Assembly: GCF_012033695.1 (NCBI RefSeq)
Contig: NZ_JAAVJI010000001.1
Location: 62,001-126,000, forward strand
DNA from: Pseudomonas quercus
GTDB taxonomy: Bacteria; Pseudomonadota; Gammaproteobacteria; Pseudomonadales; Pseudomonadaceae
Length of the DNA stretch: 64,000 bases
Direction: 5' to 3'
The notes under the pieces were generated by a model. The model did not search any database. It was given only the letters and a program-made list of their open reading frames with translations, and had not been told where the DNA came from. Both the position numbers and the translations under genes were made by a program. This document shows positions 1 to 9,830 of this stretch, one piece after another. Every line of letters begins with the position of its first letter. Position 1 is the stretch's first letter.

Positions 1-1
1 G

Positions 2-3000
2 TTGTTCCAGGTCAAGTTCACGCAGCAGATGCCCTTGCTCACCCAAACCCTTGCCAGCGGCCTGCGCGTTACCCCGCTGGCCCTGGATGATGCGGCCACC
101 CGCTTTGACTTGGGCCTGGACGTCACCGACTGGCCTGAGGGCATCGAGGCGGTGTTTACCTACGCCACGGCCTTGTTCGAGCGGCAGACCATCGAGCGGG
201 TATCCACCACCTTCGCCGCCTTCGCCGAGCAAGCCGTTCGTGCCCCCCACCAGCCCGTTGCCGAGCTGACCTTGCCCGGCGCCCGCCCAGCCGCCTGTGG
301 GGTGGCCCGCTCATGGCCGCACCACACCCTGCTGAGCCTGTGGCACCAACATGTGACCACCGACCCTACCGCACTGGCCGTGTTCAGCGACACAGGCGGT
401 GCGGTGAACCGGCAGGAACTGGACCAGGCCAGCGAACGCATTGCCGCGCACCTGCGCAGCCTCGGCGCAGGTGCCGAAACCCGTGTGGCCTTGTGCGCGC
501 CATCGTCACCCGCTTTTGTCATGGGCTTGCTGGGGGTACTCAAGGCCGGTGCAGCCTATGTGCCGCTCGATCCCGCCACGCCGGCTGCACGCTTGGCAGA
601 AGTACGGCAGGATTGTGGCGCCGTGATCGCCCTGGGCCATGGCGCAGGTGTCAACGCCTTACAAGCAGCGGGCTGGGAGGTGACCACGCTCACCGGTAGC
701 GTGACGCAACCTCTGGCAGGCGTGGACGCAGTCGATGTCGCGCTGTCCCCAACGCCGGTGTTCCCGGACCAGGCGGCCTACCTGATCTACACCTCCGGCT
801 CCACCGGCAAGCCCAAAGCCGTGGTGGTCAGCCACCTGGCCCTGGCCGACTACACCCAAGGCATCATCGAGCAGTTCGGCTGGCGACCCGCGCTGCGCAT
901 GGCGCTTGTGTCCACCGTGGCAGCAGACCTGGGCCACACGGTGCTGTTTGGGGCATTGGGTAGCGGCGCATCGTTGTACCTGCCCGGCCCAGACTGTGCA
1001 TTCGACGCCTCGCGGTTGGGCGACTTCATGCAGCGCCACTGTATCGACGTGCTGAAAATGGTGCCTAGCCACCTGGCGGCCATGCTCCAGGGGGAGGCGC
1101 CCGAGGCAGTGCTGCCCCGGTATGCCTTGGTGACGGGCGGCGAAGCCCTGTCGCCGGCCCTGGCTGCCGAGGTCATGGAGCTTGCACCCGAATGCAAGGT
1201 GTTTAACCACTATGGCCCAACGGAAACCACGGTCGGCGTGCTGGCCTGCCAGGTAAGCGGGCAGGGCGCTGACATTCCGCTGGGCCTGCCCTTGCCCAAT
1301 GCCCGTGTACAGGTACTGGACGAGCAGTTGCGCGCGGTTCCGGCCGGGGTGGCCGGTGAACTGTACCTGGGCGGCCCTGGGGTGGCGCGGGGGTACCTCG
1401 ACCGGCCTGGGCTGACGGCCGAACGCTTTGTGCCAGACCCCCACCTGCCCGGCCAGCGGCTGTACCGCAGCGGCGACCGAGGCCGCTGGAACACCGATGG
1501 TACGGTGCAGTTCCTCGGGCGCATGGACGAGCAGGTAAAAATCCGTGGCTACCGCGTAGAGCCGCGCGAAGTAAGCGCGCTGCTGCGCCAGCACCCCGAG
1601 GTCGCCCAAGCCGAAGTGATCGCGGCCTTGCGCGAGGATGGCGCTACCCAACTGCTGGCCTATGTGGTGTGCCGTACACCGGTGGCCGACACGGCCGGCT
1701 TGCGGGCCTGGCTGGCCGAGCACGTACCCGATTACATGGTGCCGGCTCAGGTCGTGCAGCTGGCCAACCTGCCGCTGACCGCCAATGGCAAACTCGACCG
1801 GCAACAGCTGCCGGCGGCCAAGCCCGTGGTTCCCCAAGCCAGCGATGAACCGCCCCAGGGCGACGTGGAGTGCCTGCTGGCCGACATCTGGCAGCAGGTG
1901 TTGTGTCAGGAGCACATTGGTCGCCATGCCAACTTCTTTGACCTGGGTGGCGACTCTATCCTCAGCCTGCAGATCATTGGCCGCGCCCGCCGTGCCGGGT
2001 ACAAGCTCACCCCACGGCAGGTGTTCGAGCAAGCCACCCTGGCCCAGCTGGCCCAAGTGGCCAAGCCCTTGAAAGCTGCACCCACGCCGTCAGCCGCGCC
2101 TGTGCATGCCGCCACGCCTGCCCAGGCGCGCTTCCTGCGCCTGGGCCTGGCGCACCCGGCCCACTGGAACCAGTCCGTGTTGCTCACCTGCCAGCAGCCG
2201 ATTCCGGCTGAGCACCTGCGCACTGCGCTGAACACCCTGGTGGCCCGACACCCCAGCTTGCGCCTGCACACCACGGCCACGGGCCTGGCGGTGTGTGACG
2301 CTGCACCCGCCGACCTGTTGCAGGTCGTGCCGGTCACTGACACACAGGCGTTCGCGGACGCCTGTGAACAGGCTCAGCGCAGCCTGGACCTGGCCGCTGG
2401 CCAACTGGTGAAGGCCCTGTACGCGCCATCCCTGGCCGATGGTCCGCAGCTGCTGCTGGTGATCCACCACGTGGCCGTGGATGGTATGAGCTGGCGCGTG
2501 CTGATTGACGAATTACAGCAGCAGTGCCAGCACCTGGCGGCCAACGAACCTGTGCCGCTGGCTGCACCTGGCCCGAGCGCCCAGGCCTGGGCCGGGCGCT
2601 GGCAGCAGGCGTTGGCCACAGGCGCGCTGGCCGATTCGTTAACGGCCTGGCAAGCACACACCCAAGGGCTGCAGCCTTGGCCCCTGGCTGGCCTGGCGAG
2701 CACCGCAGCACCTTCACACAGCGGCACTGGCCACTGGCACAGCCAGCTGAGCCGCAGCGTTACCGAGGCCTTGCTGGCCCTGACAGGTACCCAGCGACGC
2801 TTGCACATCGACGACCTGTTGCTCACCGCCTTTGCCCAGGCGCTCGCCCAGGTGGAAGGCGTTGTTCAGGCGCGCCTGTGGGTGGACATGGAAGGCCATG
2901 GCCGTGACCCGCTGGCCGGCGATGACAGTGACCTGGCCACCAGCGTAGGGTGGTTCACCAGCCTCTATCCGGTAGCCGTAGAGGCGGGCCCCGACCTGGG

Positions 3001-6000
3001 GCGCGTGCTGGATGCCAACCGCCAGCAGCGCCTGGCGGTGCCCGACCAGGGCGTCAGCTACGGGCTGCTGCGCGAGCTAGGCACGGCAGAGCAACAGGCC
3101 GCCTTGGGCCAGATCGCCGCGCCGAACCTGCGCTTCAATTACCTCGGTGTGCTGGATGCTGGCTTCTCACAGGAAGCCTTGTTTGCCCTGAGCGACGGCC
3201 CGCGGGGCGCCGAACGAGACCCCCAGGCACCGCCTACCCACACGCTGGCCTTCGACGCCCACGTGCAAAGGGGGCAGCTACACCTGGCATGGGGGTTTGA
3301 TCCCCATCAGTGTTCGGCAGCCCGTGTACAAGGGCTGGCCCAAACCTTCGAACAGGCAGTGGAGCGCCTGATCGCGCTCTGTACACCCACGGCCTTCGCG
3401 ACCTTGGCGCCGCTGGACTTCCCCCTGGCCCACTTGAGCGCGCCCCAACTGGCGGCGCTGGACATCGCCCCGGCGCGCTTGGAGGACCTGTACCCCTTGT
3501 CGCCGATGCAGCGCGGCATGCTGTTCGAAGCGCGTTATGCGCCCGAGCAAGGTCGCTACCTGAACCAGCTGGCCCTGACCCTTCATCAGCTGGATGTGCC
3601 TCGCTTTACGGCGGCCTGGTCCGCCACGGTCGCACGCCACCCGGTGCTGCGTACGGCCATTGTGGCCAGTGCAGCGGGCGAGGCGCCCTTGCAATGGGTG
3701 GACCGCCGGGCACACCTGGCCATCGAACAGCACGACCTGAGCACGGTTCAGGCCGTTGATGAACGGCTGGAGGCGTTGGCCCGTCAGCAACGGCTGACGC
3801 CGTTCGACCTGACCCGCCCCCCTTTGATGCGTGCAGCGCTGGTGCGCCTGCCAGGTGGCCGCTACCGCTTCCTGTGGACCCGGCATCACCTGCTGCTGGA
3901 CGGCTGGAGCAGCGCGGCCGTGCTGGCCGAGGTGCTTCAACGTTATCAGGCGCCCAACGCACCCGGCCTGCAGGCCGCCGTGCCGCGCTACCGGGCGTAC
4001 ATCGGCTGGCTGCTGAGCCAGCCGGGGGGCATGGACGGTGATATCGATCCCCAGGCCAAGGCCTTCTGGCAGCCGCGTGTAAACGCCGCGGCCGAGCCCA
4101 CCTTGCTGGCAGCTGCCTTGCCGGCGCCCGTTACGGTGCCCGTTACAGCCCCCGCTACGGCACAGGCTTGCGAAGCGCACCATGGGTTCATCGATGCCCA
4201 GTGGGGCGGTGCTGAAACCGCACGGCTTGAGCGTTTTGCCCGACACCATCGGCTCACCCTCAATACGCTGGTGCAAGGCGCCTTGCTGGTAGTGTTGCAG
4301 CGCTGTACGGGGCACGCGACTGTGATGCTGGGCACTACGGTCGCCGGGCGGCCCGCTGCACTGGCCGACGCCCAGCAAATGGTCGGCTTGTTCATCAATA
4401 CGCTGCCGCTGGTGAGTGCGCCATCTCCCGCCTTGGCGCCGGTCCCTTGGTTGCAAGCGTTGCAGGCTGAACACCTGGCCATGCGTGAACATGAGCACGT
4501 GCCACTCTCCGCCTTGCAGCGGCTGCGCGCTGGCGGTGGCCCGCTGTTCGATACCTTACTGGTGTTCGAGAACTACCCCTTGGACACGGCGCCCGCAGGG
4601 GCCATAACCGACCCCCAGGCCCTGGACTACAGCGACGTGGCCATTGCTGAAACCACCGGGTATCCGTTGACCTGTGTGGCCACGTTGCAACCTGCGCTAA
4701 ACCTGCGCCTGGCGTTCGATACCCAGCTGTTCGAGACCTTCGGCGTCGAGCACCTGGCCAGCCAGGTACGCCAGGTGTTGGGTGCGCTGACCGATGACAG
4801 CACGCTACGCCTGGGCGATATCAGCCTGCTGGACCGTGCCAGCCAGGCCCGGTTCGAGCACAACAGCCAAGGCCCGGCGCTGGCTGGCCCTACAGAAAAC
4901 GTGGCGCTGCGGGTAGCGCGCCAGGCCATGCATACGCCTGCCGCTACCGCCGTGCGCTGCGCGGGCGCCGCCTTGGATTACGCCACGCTGCTGCAACGCA
5001 GCCACGGCCTGGCCGAGCAGTTGCGAGCCCATGGCATTGGGGCCGAAGACCGCGTGGCCATTGCCCTGGCCCGAGGGGTGGAACTGCCGGTGGCCATGCT
5101 CGCCGTGTGGCAGGTGGGCGCCGCCTACGTGCCCATCGACCCCGAGTACCCCCTGGACCGGATTGCCTACGTGCTGGAGGATGCTGGCGTGGGCGCCGTG
5201 ATCGCCGACACCGAAGGACATGCCCGGCTGCCAGCGTTGCCAGGGGTCGCGCAGGTCACGCCAGGCGCCTCAATGGCAGCGGTGCAGCCCTTCGTGCCTG
5301 CCACCCTGCACCCTGAGCAGGCCGCTTATGTGATCTACACCTCCGGGTCTACCGGTCGGCCGAAGGGGGTAGTGGTCACCCAAGGCGCGCTGGCCAATTT
5401 TATCGAGGCCATGCGCCAGTCACCGGGCCTGCGCCCTCACGAACGCCTGCTTGCGGTCACGTCCCTATCGTTCGACATTGCCGTGCTGGAGCTGATGCTG
5501 CCGCTGGTGGCAGGCGCTGAGGTGGTGATAGCACGGCACCTTGAAGCCCGTGATGCAGCCTTCCTCTCGGCGGCCCTGGACGTGGCCCAGCCGGGGGCGA
5601 GCAACGTCATGCAGGCCACACCAGCCACTTGGCGCCTGTTGCTTGAGGCCGGTTGGCAGCCTCAGCCAGGCCTGCGCATGTTCTGCGGCGGTGAAGCCCT
5701 GCCGGCGGACCTGGCCAAGGCGTTGCTTCACCCCGGCGCCGAACTGTGGAACCTCTACGGGCCAACCGAAGCCACGGTCTGGACCAGTGCGGCCCTCATC
5801 ACCCAGGTGGCGCCCATCAACCAGACCATTGGCCGACCCATTGGTAACACCACGTTGTACGTGCTGGACGACGCGCTGCAGCCATCGCCCACCCATGTGG
5901 CCGGTGAGCTGTACATCGGTGGCGCGGGCCTGGCGAGCGGTTATCACCGCCGGCCCGGGTTAAGCGCAGAACGTTTCGTGCCAGACCCCTTCGCGGCACG

Positions 6001-6691
6001 CCACACACCGGGCGCCCGCATGTACCGCAGTGGTGACCTGGTGCGCTGGCGCAGCGACGGAACCCTGGAATACCTCAGCCGCCTGGACCAGCAGGTCAAG
6101 GTGCGTGGGTTCCGCATCGAACTGGGCGAGATCGAAGCCGTGCTGTGCGAGCACCCTGAAGTGCGCCAGGCGGCTGTGGTGGCCCGAGAAGGGGCAGGGG
6201 GCGTGCGCCTGCTGGCCTATGCCTGCCCGCGGGCGGGCGTAACGCTGGATATTCCGGCGCTGCTCAACCTGCTGGCCAGTCGGCTGCCGGGCTACATGCA
6301 GCCGGCCCATCTCCAAGCCTTGAACGAAATGCCCCTGACGCCCAACGGAAAGCTGGACCGCCGTGCACTCCCAGAGCCCGCCCTTGAGCCGGTAGCCCCG
6401 TCGGCCCCGCTCACGCCCTTGGAGCAGCGCATGGTAGCGGTGTGGGCGCCTTTGCTAGGCGTTACCCAGGTAGGCCCGGACGATGACTTCTTCGCGCTCG
6501 GCGGGCATTCGCTGTTGGCCACGCGGCTGATCGGGGCGGTAGCGCAGGCCTTCGACGTGGAAGTGGCCCTCAGGGCCGTGTTCGAAGCGCCCACGCTGCG
6601 GGGGTTCACTGCCCATGTGCAAACGCTTGCACAGGCGGTTTCCGACCTGGACGCCATGGACGCGCTGCTGGACGCGTTCGCCTTGGAGTGA
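2..6691 (+). CDS. Siderophore NRPS, 5'-truncated: (C)-A(Asp)-PCP-E-C-A(Gly)-PCP
   Basis: Non-ribosomal peptide synthetase cut by the left window edge; the visible part begins near the end of a condensation domain. Order by residue of the visible protein: C-domain tail 1-90; A1 with YTSGSTGKPK near 262; PCP1 with GGDSI, phosphopantetheine Ser about 652; epimerase about 690-1150 with HHVAVDG and EGHGRD; C domain about 1160-1600 with HHLLLDG; A2 with YTSGSTGRPKG near 1780; PCP2 with GGHSL, Ser about 2170. There is no thioesterase, so the chain passes to another protein. Hand alignment to PheA gives code DLTKVGHVGK for A1 (the classical Asp code) and DILQFGLVWK for A2 (very close to Gly). Predicted output is ...D-Asp-Gly. 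The C domain after E opens with LEDLYPLSPMQ, typical of a D-residue acceptor (DCL). The Asp is probably beta-hydroxylated by the stand-alone oxygenase at 34957-35970 (inference). Confidence 0.93.
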   Translation: MFQVKFTQQMPLLTQTLASGLRVTPLALDDAATRFDLGLDVTDWPEGIEAVFTYATALFERQTIERVSTTFAAFAEQAVRAPHQPVAELTLPGARPAACGVARSWPHHTLLSLWHQHVTTDPTALAVFSDTGGAVNRQELDQASERIAAHLRSLGAGAETRVALCAPSSPAFVMGLLGVLKAGAAYVPLDPATPAARLAEVRQDCGAVIALGHGAGVNALQAAGWEVTTLTGSVTQPLAGVDAVDVALSPTPVFPDQAAYLIYTSGSTGKPKAVVVSHLALADYTQGIIEQFGWRPALRMALVSTVAADLGHTVLFGALGSGASLYLPGPDCAFDASRLGDFMQRHCIDVLKMVPSHLAAMLQGEAPEAVLPRYALVTGGEALSPALAAEVMELAPECKVFNHYGPTETTVGVLACQVSGQGADIPLGLPLPNARVQVLDEQLRAVPAGVAGELYLGGPGVARGYLDRPGLTAERFVPDPHLPGQRLYRSGDRGRWNTDGTVQFLGRMDEQVKIRGYRVEPREVSALLRQHPEVAQAEVIAALREDGATQLLAYVVCRTPVADTAGLRAWLAEHVPDYMVPAQVVQLANLPLTANGKLDRQQLPAAKPVVPQASDEPPQGDVECLLADIWQQVLCQEHIGRHANFFDLGGDSILSLQIIGRARRAGYKLTPRQVFEQATLAQLAQVAKPLKAAPTPSAAPVHAATPAQARFLRLGLAHPAHWNQSVLLTCQQPIPAEHLRTALNTLVARHPSLRLHTTATGLAVCDAAPADLLQVVPVTDTQAFADACEQAQRSLDLAAGQLVKALYAPSLADGPQLLLVIHHVAVDGMSWRVLIDELQQQCQHLAANEPVPLAAPGPSAQAWAGRWQQALATGALADSLTAWQAHTQGLQPWPLAGLASTAAPSHSGTGHWHSQLSRSVTEALLALTGTQRRLHIDDLLLTAFAQALAQVEGVVQARLWVDMEGHGRDPLAGDDSDLATSVGWFTSLYPVAVEAGPDLGRVLDANRQQRLAVPDQGVSYGLLRELGTAEQQAALGQIAAPNLRFNYLGVLDAGFSQEALFALSDGPRGAERDPQAPPTHTLAFDAHVQRGQLHLAWGFDPHQCSAARVQGLAQTFEQAVERLIALCTPTAFATLAPLDFPLAHLSAPQLAALDIAPARLEDLYPLSPMQRGMLFEARYAPEQGRYLNQLALTLHQLDVPRFTAAWSATVARHPVLRTAIVASAAGEAPLQWVDRRAHLAIEQHDLSTVQAVDERLEALARQQRLTPFDLTRPPLMRAALVRLPGGRYRFLWTRHHLLLDGWSSAAVLAEVLQRYQAPNAPGLQAAVPRYRAYIGWLLSQPGGMDGDIDPQAKAFWQPRVNAAAEPTLLAAALPAPVTVPVTAPATAQACEAHHGFIDAQWGGAETARLERFARHHRLTLNTLVQGALLVVLQRCTGHATVMLGTTVAGRPAALADAQQMVGLFINTLPLVSAPSPALAPVPWLQALQAEHLAMREHEHVPLSALQRLRAGGGPLFDTLLVFENYPLDTAPAGAITDPQALDYSDVAIAETTGYPLTCVATLQPALNLRLAFDTQLFETFGVEHLASQVRQVLGALTDDSTLRLGDISLLDRASQARFEHNSQGPALAGPTENVALRVARQAMHTPAATAVRCAGAALDYATLLQRSHGLAEQLRAHGIGAEDRVAIALARGVELPVAMLAVWQVGAAYVPIDPEYPLDRIAYVLEDAGVGAVIADTEGHARLPALPGVAQVTPGASMAAVQPFVPATLHPEQAAYVIYTSGSTGRPKGVVVTQGALANFIEAMRQSPGLRPHERLLAVTSLSFDIAVLELMLPLVAGAEVVIARHLEARDAAFLSAALDVAQPGASNVMQATPATWRLLLEAGWQPQPGLRMFCGGEALPADLAKALLHPGAELWNLYGPTEATVWTSAALITQVAPINQTIGRPIGNTTLYVLDDALQPSPTHVAGELYIGGAGLASGYHRRPGLSAERFVPDPFAARHTPGARMYRSGDLVRWRSDGTLEYLSRLDQQVKVRGFRIELGEIEAVLCEHPEVRQAAVVAREGAGGVRLLAYACPRAGVTLDIPALLNLLASRLPGYMQPAHLQALNEMPLTPNGKLDRRALPEPALEPVAPSAPLTPLEQRMVAVWAPLLGVTQVGPDDDFFALGGHSLLATRLIGAVAQAFDVEVALRAVFEAPTLRGFTAHVQTLAQAVSDLDAMDALLDAFALE

Positions 6692-6733
6692 AGCCGATAC
6701 AAAACGGGGGATGCGAATGAATTCTATTGCGCT

Positions 6734-6748
6734 TGATAACAATTCGTA
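6734..6748. promoter_or_regulatory. Weak Fur-box-like site before TonB receptor gene
   Basis: TGATAACAATTCGTA fits the Fur 7-1-7 pattern TGATAAT-N-ATTATCA at 10 of 14 positions, in the 170-bp gap between the NRPS and the TonB receptor gene. A TAAAT follows at 6751-6755, but the next CGT is 23 bases later, so it is not a good PvdS-type promoter. Fur control of a siderophore receptor is expected; the site itself is weak. Confidence 0.3.
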
Positions 6749-6861
6749 TTTAAATCCCCCGCCATTGCCTTGGGGTCTCGTTTTCAGCAGCGCCGGCAAC
6801 ACGCAGTCGAACTACTTCAGGCGCCGGTCGAGCGCCCTGGAACATTGAGGGAACGAGGGAC

Positions 6862-9039
6862 ATGAAAGCAGGGTTTCAACGCAACACGCTGGCGGTAATG
6901 ATGGGGGTAGGCCTGGGTGCTGCTGCGCCCGTGTGGGCCGCCACGGTACCGCCTGCAAACGGCGAGGCCCAGAGCAGCGGCGTGACGCTTCCCATGATCA
7001 ACGTCCAGGATCAGCAGGTGCAGGAGCGCGCCGATGGCCCGGTCCCTGGCTTCGTAGCCCGCCAGGCTGGCGCCGCCACCAAGACCGACACCCCCATCAA
7101 GGAAACCCCCCAATCCATCTCCGTCATCGGCCGCGAGCAGCTTGATGACCGCAACGTGGTGGACCTGAACCAGGCCCTGCACTACACCGCCGGGGTCAAC
7201 ACCTCCTACAGCAACGATACCCGCAACGATGCCTTCACGATTCGCGGGTTCAGCAGCGACTTCTTCTACCTGGACGGCACCCGCCTGCCGGCGGTGCCAG
7301 GCCGTGCCCTGGACCAGTTCCGTGTAGACCCGTACCAGTTGGAGCGTATCGAAGTGCTTAAGGGGCCGGCCTCGGTGCTGTACGGCCAGGGCGAGCCAGG
7401 CGGCGTGGTGAACATGGTCTCCAAGATGCCCACGGACTACACCCGCGGCCAGATTGACGCCCAGGCCGGCAGCCATGACCGCTACCAGTTGGGCGTGGAC
7501 CTGTCCGGGCCGGTGGCCGACAACGATAACCTGCTGTACCGGGTGATCGCCCAGCAGACCACCAGCCGCAACGAAGTAGACTCGGTGCATGGCACCCGTA
7601 CGCTGCTGGCACCCTCGCTGACCCTGCGCCTGAGCGAGGCCACGTCCCTGACGGTGATGGCCAGCTACTTGCGTGACAACACCATGGACTCCAACAACTT
7701 CCTGCCGTACTACGGCTCGGTGCACCGTACCGACCGCGGCCAGCGTATCCCTACCAGCCTGGCCACCAGCAACCCCAGCTACGAGAACTACGACAAAACC
7801 CAGTATTCCCTGGCCTACCTGCTCAAGCACGACTTCAACGAAGACTGGTCCTTCCGGCAGAACTTCCGCTACTCCCATGTGGACCTGGACAACCAGGCGC
7901 TGTTTGGCTACGCGCTGAGCGCCGACCAGCAGACCATCCAGCGTGCGGCCATGAACCTGGGTTCGAGCTTCAACAATATCGACTTCGACAACCAGGTCGA
8001 AGGCCACTTCGCCACGGGCGAGGTGGACCATACGCTGCTGGTAGGGCTGAACGTCACCAACCAGAATTTCTACGACAGCGAGGGCTACGACTATGGCTAC
8101 GCCCTCGACCTGTACAACCCTACTGCGTTGCATGACCGTATCAGCAAGCCGGACTACAACGACACCCAGACCCACCAGGTGCAGACCCAGACCGGCCTGT
8201 ACCTGCAAGACCAGATGAAGCTGGACAAGTGGGTGCTGGTGGTTAGCGGGCGCCAGGACTGGGTAGATACCACGAACGAGGACAACCTCAACGATACCCG
8301 CCACGACACCAGCGACCAGGCGTTCAGCGGCCGGGTAGGGCTGATGTACCAGTTCGATTCGGGCATCTCCCCTTACGTCAGCTACTCCACGTCCTTCCAA
8401 CCGGTGCTGGGCACTGATGCCAACGGCAGCGCTTTCGTCCCGCTCAAGTCCAAACAGTGGGAAGCCGGTATCAAGTACCAACCGCCCGGCCTGAATGCGA
8501 CCTTCTCGGCGGCTGCCTTCGACCTGCGTCAAGACAACGCCCTGACCGACGCCGCCGACCCCAGCGTCATCGGCAGTGTGCAGAACGGCCAGGTGCGCAG
8601 CCGCGGCGTGGAGCTGGAAGCCACGGCCGAACTGACCCGCAACCTCAAGCTGCTGGCGGCCTACACCTTGCAGAACGTGGAAGTGACCAAGGGCGGGCCG
8701 GCGGACGCCACCGTGGGCAACCGCCCTGCAGCTACGCCGCGCCACCTGGGTTCGCTGTGGCTGGATTACACCCTGCATGACGGCCCGCTCTCGGGCCTGG
8801 GTTTCGGTGCGGGTGCGCAATATGTAGGCGCCAGTTATGCTAATGCCACCAATACCCTCAACGTGGATTCCTTTGCCGTGGTCGACGCTGCCGTTCACTA
8901 CACCCTCCCAGACTGGCGCTTCGTGCTGTCGGCCAACAACCTCTTCGATAAGCAGTTCGTGGCCCGCTGCGGCAGCCCCACCCGTTGCCAGTACGGGGAT
9001 CGCCAGGAGCTGCTGTTGACCGCTACCCGTTCGTGGTAA
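6862..9039 (+). CDS. TonB-dependent ferric siderophore receptor (FhuA/FoxA type)
   Basis: Outer-membrane receptor of 725 residues. It has a cleavable signal peptide (about 26 residues ending in VWA), a TonB-box-like segment near residue 42 (VTLPMINV), a plug domain starting near KETPQSISVI with the conserved ERIEVLKGPASVLYGQGEPGG segment, and a long beta-barrel ending in a C-terminal Trp. It lacks the roughly 80-residue N-terminal signalling (STN) domain of FecA/FpvA transducers, so it should not signal to an anti-sigma factor; no fecR-like gene is nearby either. The ATG at 6862 follows GAACGAGGGAC, a reasonable ribosome-binding site. Its end overlaps the start of the ABC ATPase gene. The presumed ligand is the product of the flanking NRPS genes (context inference). 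Confidence 0.93.
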   Translation: MKAGFQRNTLAVMMGVGLGAAAPVWAATVPPANGEAQSSGVTLPMINVQDQQVQERADGPVPGFVARQAGAATKTDTPIKETPQSISVIGREQLDDRNVVDLNQALHYTAGVNTSYSNDTRNDAFTIRGFSSDFFYLDGTRLPAVPGRALDQFRVDPYQLERIEVLKGPASVLYGQGEPGGVVNMVSKMPTDYTRGQIDAQAGSHDRYQLGVDLSGPVADNDNLLYRVIAQQTTSRNEVDSVHGTRTLLAPSLTLRLSEATSLTVMASYLRDNTMDSNNFLPYYGSVHRTDRGQRIPTSLATSNPSYENYDKTQYSLAYLLKHDFNEDWSFRQNFRYSHVDLDNQALFGYALSADQQTIQRAAMNLGSSFNNIDFDNQVEGHFATGEVDHTLLVGLNVTNQNFYDSEGYDYGYALDLYNPTALHDRISKPDYNDTQTHQVQTQTGLYLQDQMKLDKWVLVVSGRQDWVDTTNEDNLNDTRHDTSDQAFSGRVGLMYQFDSGISPYVSYSTSFQPVLGTDANGSAFVPLKSKQWEAGIKYQPPGLNATFSAAAFDLRQDNALTDAADPSVIGSVQNGQVRSRGVELEATAELTRNLKLLAAYTLQNVEVTKGGPADATVGNRPAATPRHLGSLWLDYTLHDGPLSGLGFGAGAQYVGASYANATNTLNVDSFAVVDAAVHYTLPDWRFVLSANNLFDKQFVARCGSPTRCQYGDRQELLLTATRSW

Positions 9040-9830
9040 ACCCCACCTCGCTCACACCGGTATTGAAGGCAGAAGGGCTCAGCGTTCAGCTGGGCCAGCG
9101 GCCGGTGCTGCACAACCTGTCCGTGGCGTTTCAGGCAGGCTCCATCACGGCCCTGTGCGGGCCTAACGGCTGCGGCAAAAGTACCTTGCTGCGTACCCTT
9201 GGGGGGCTGCTCAAGCCCGCCGCCGGGGAGGTTTGGCTGGACGGCCAGCCCTTGCACACGTTCGCGGCGCGCGAGCGTGCGCGGCGCCTGGCCATGCTGG
9301 CCCAGAACCCCTTGGTGCCTGAGGGCATGCAGGTGCAAGAGCTGGTGGCCACGGGGCGCTATTGCCATACCGGTATTGCGGCCCGGCCCGGCCCCGAAGA
9401 CCGCGCGGCCATCGAAGCCGCCATCGAGCGCACACATTTGCAGGGCCTGCGCACGCGCGACCTCAGTCAGTTGTCAGGGGGAGAGCGCCAGCGCGCCTTT
9501 ATCGCCATGGCCCTGGCCCAAGGGGCCAAGGTGCTGCTGCTGGACGAACCCACCACCTTCCTGGACATTCACCACCAGGTGGACGTGTTGCGGTTGATCC
9601 GCGACCTGGCGCAGGACATCGGCCTGACCGTGGTGTGGGTGCTGCACGACCTTAACCAGGCGGCCGCTTTCAGCGACGACATGATCCTGATGAAGGCAGG
9701 TGCCTTGCAGGCCCGCGGTGTACCGGAGGCCATCCTGCAGCCTGCTGTGCTGGAACCGGTATTCGACACCCCCATGCGCCGCATCGACGCGGATGGCGAG
9801 CTGGTGTGCCTGCCCCGGATGCGGCTGTGA
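9033..9830 (+). CDS. Ferric siderophore ABC transporter, ATP-binding protein (FecE/FhuC type)
   Basis: Cytoplasmic ATPase of an iron-siderophore importer, about 265 residues. Walker A is GPNGCGKST, the signature motif is LSGGERQRAF, and Walker B is VLLLDEPTTFLD followed by the switch His (WVLHDLNQ). The start is uncertain: no ATG is available. GTG at 9033 overlaps the receptor's TAA and gives a normal family length; a TTG at 8985 is also in frame. Its 3' end overlaps the permease gene by 4 bases, indicating translational coupling in one uptake operon. Confidence 0.92.
   Translation: MVNPTSLTPVLKAEGLSVQLGQRPVLHNLSVAFQAGSITALCGPNGCGKSTLLRTLGGLLKPAAGEVWLDGQPLHTFAARERARRLAMLAQNPLVPEGMQVQELVATGRYCHTGIAARPGPEDRAAIEAAIERTHLQGLRTRDLSQLSGGERQRAFIAMALAQGAKVLLLDEPTTFLDIHHQVDVLRLIRDLAQDIGLTVVWVLHDLNQAAAFSDDMILMKAGALQARGVPEAILQPAVLEPVFDTPMRRIDADGELVCLPRMRL

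Noticed and set aside
659..2056. Minus-strand open frame inside NRPS1
   Set aside because: Shadow of the A/PCP coding frame, with no recognisable domain; similar shadows occur across all NRPS genes.
6751..6781. PvdS-type promoter TAAAT...CGT before the receptor gene
   Set aside because: The spacing between the elements is 23 bases, not 16-17.
6817..8898. Long open frame (about 690 codons) antisense to the TonB receptor gene
   Set aside because: Low-complexity, repetitive composition typical of the antisense frame of GC-rich coding DNA; the plus-strand receptor is unambiguous.
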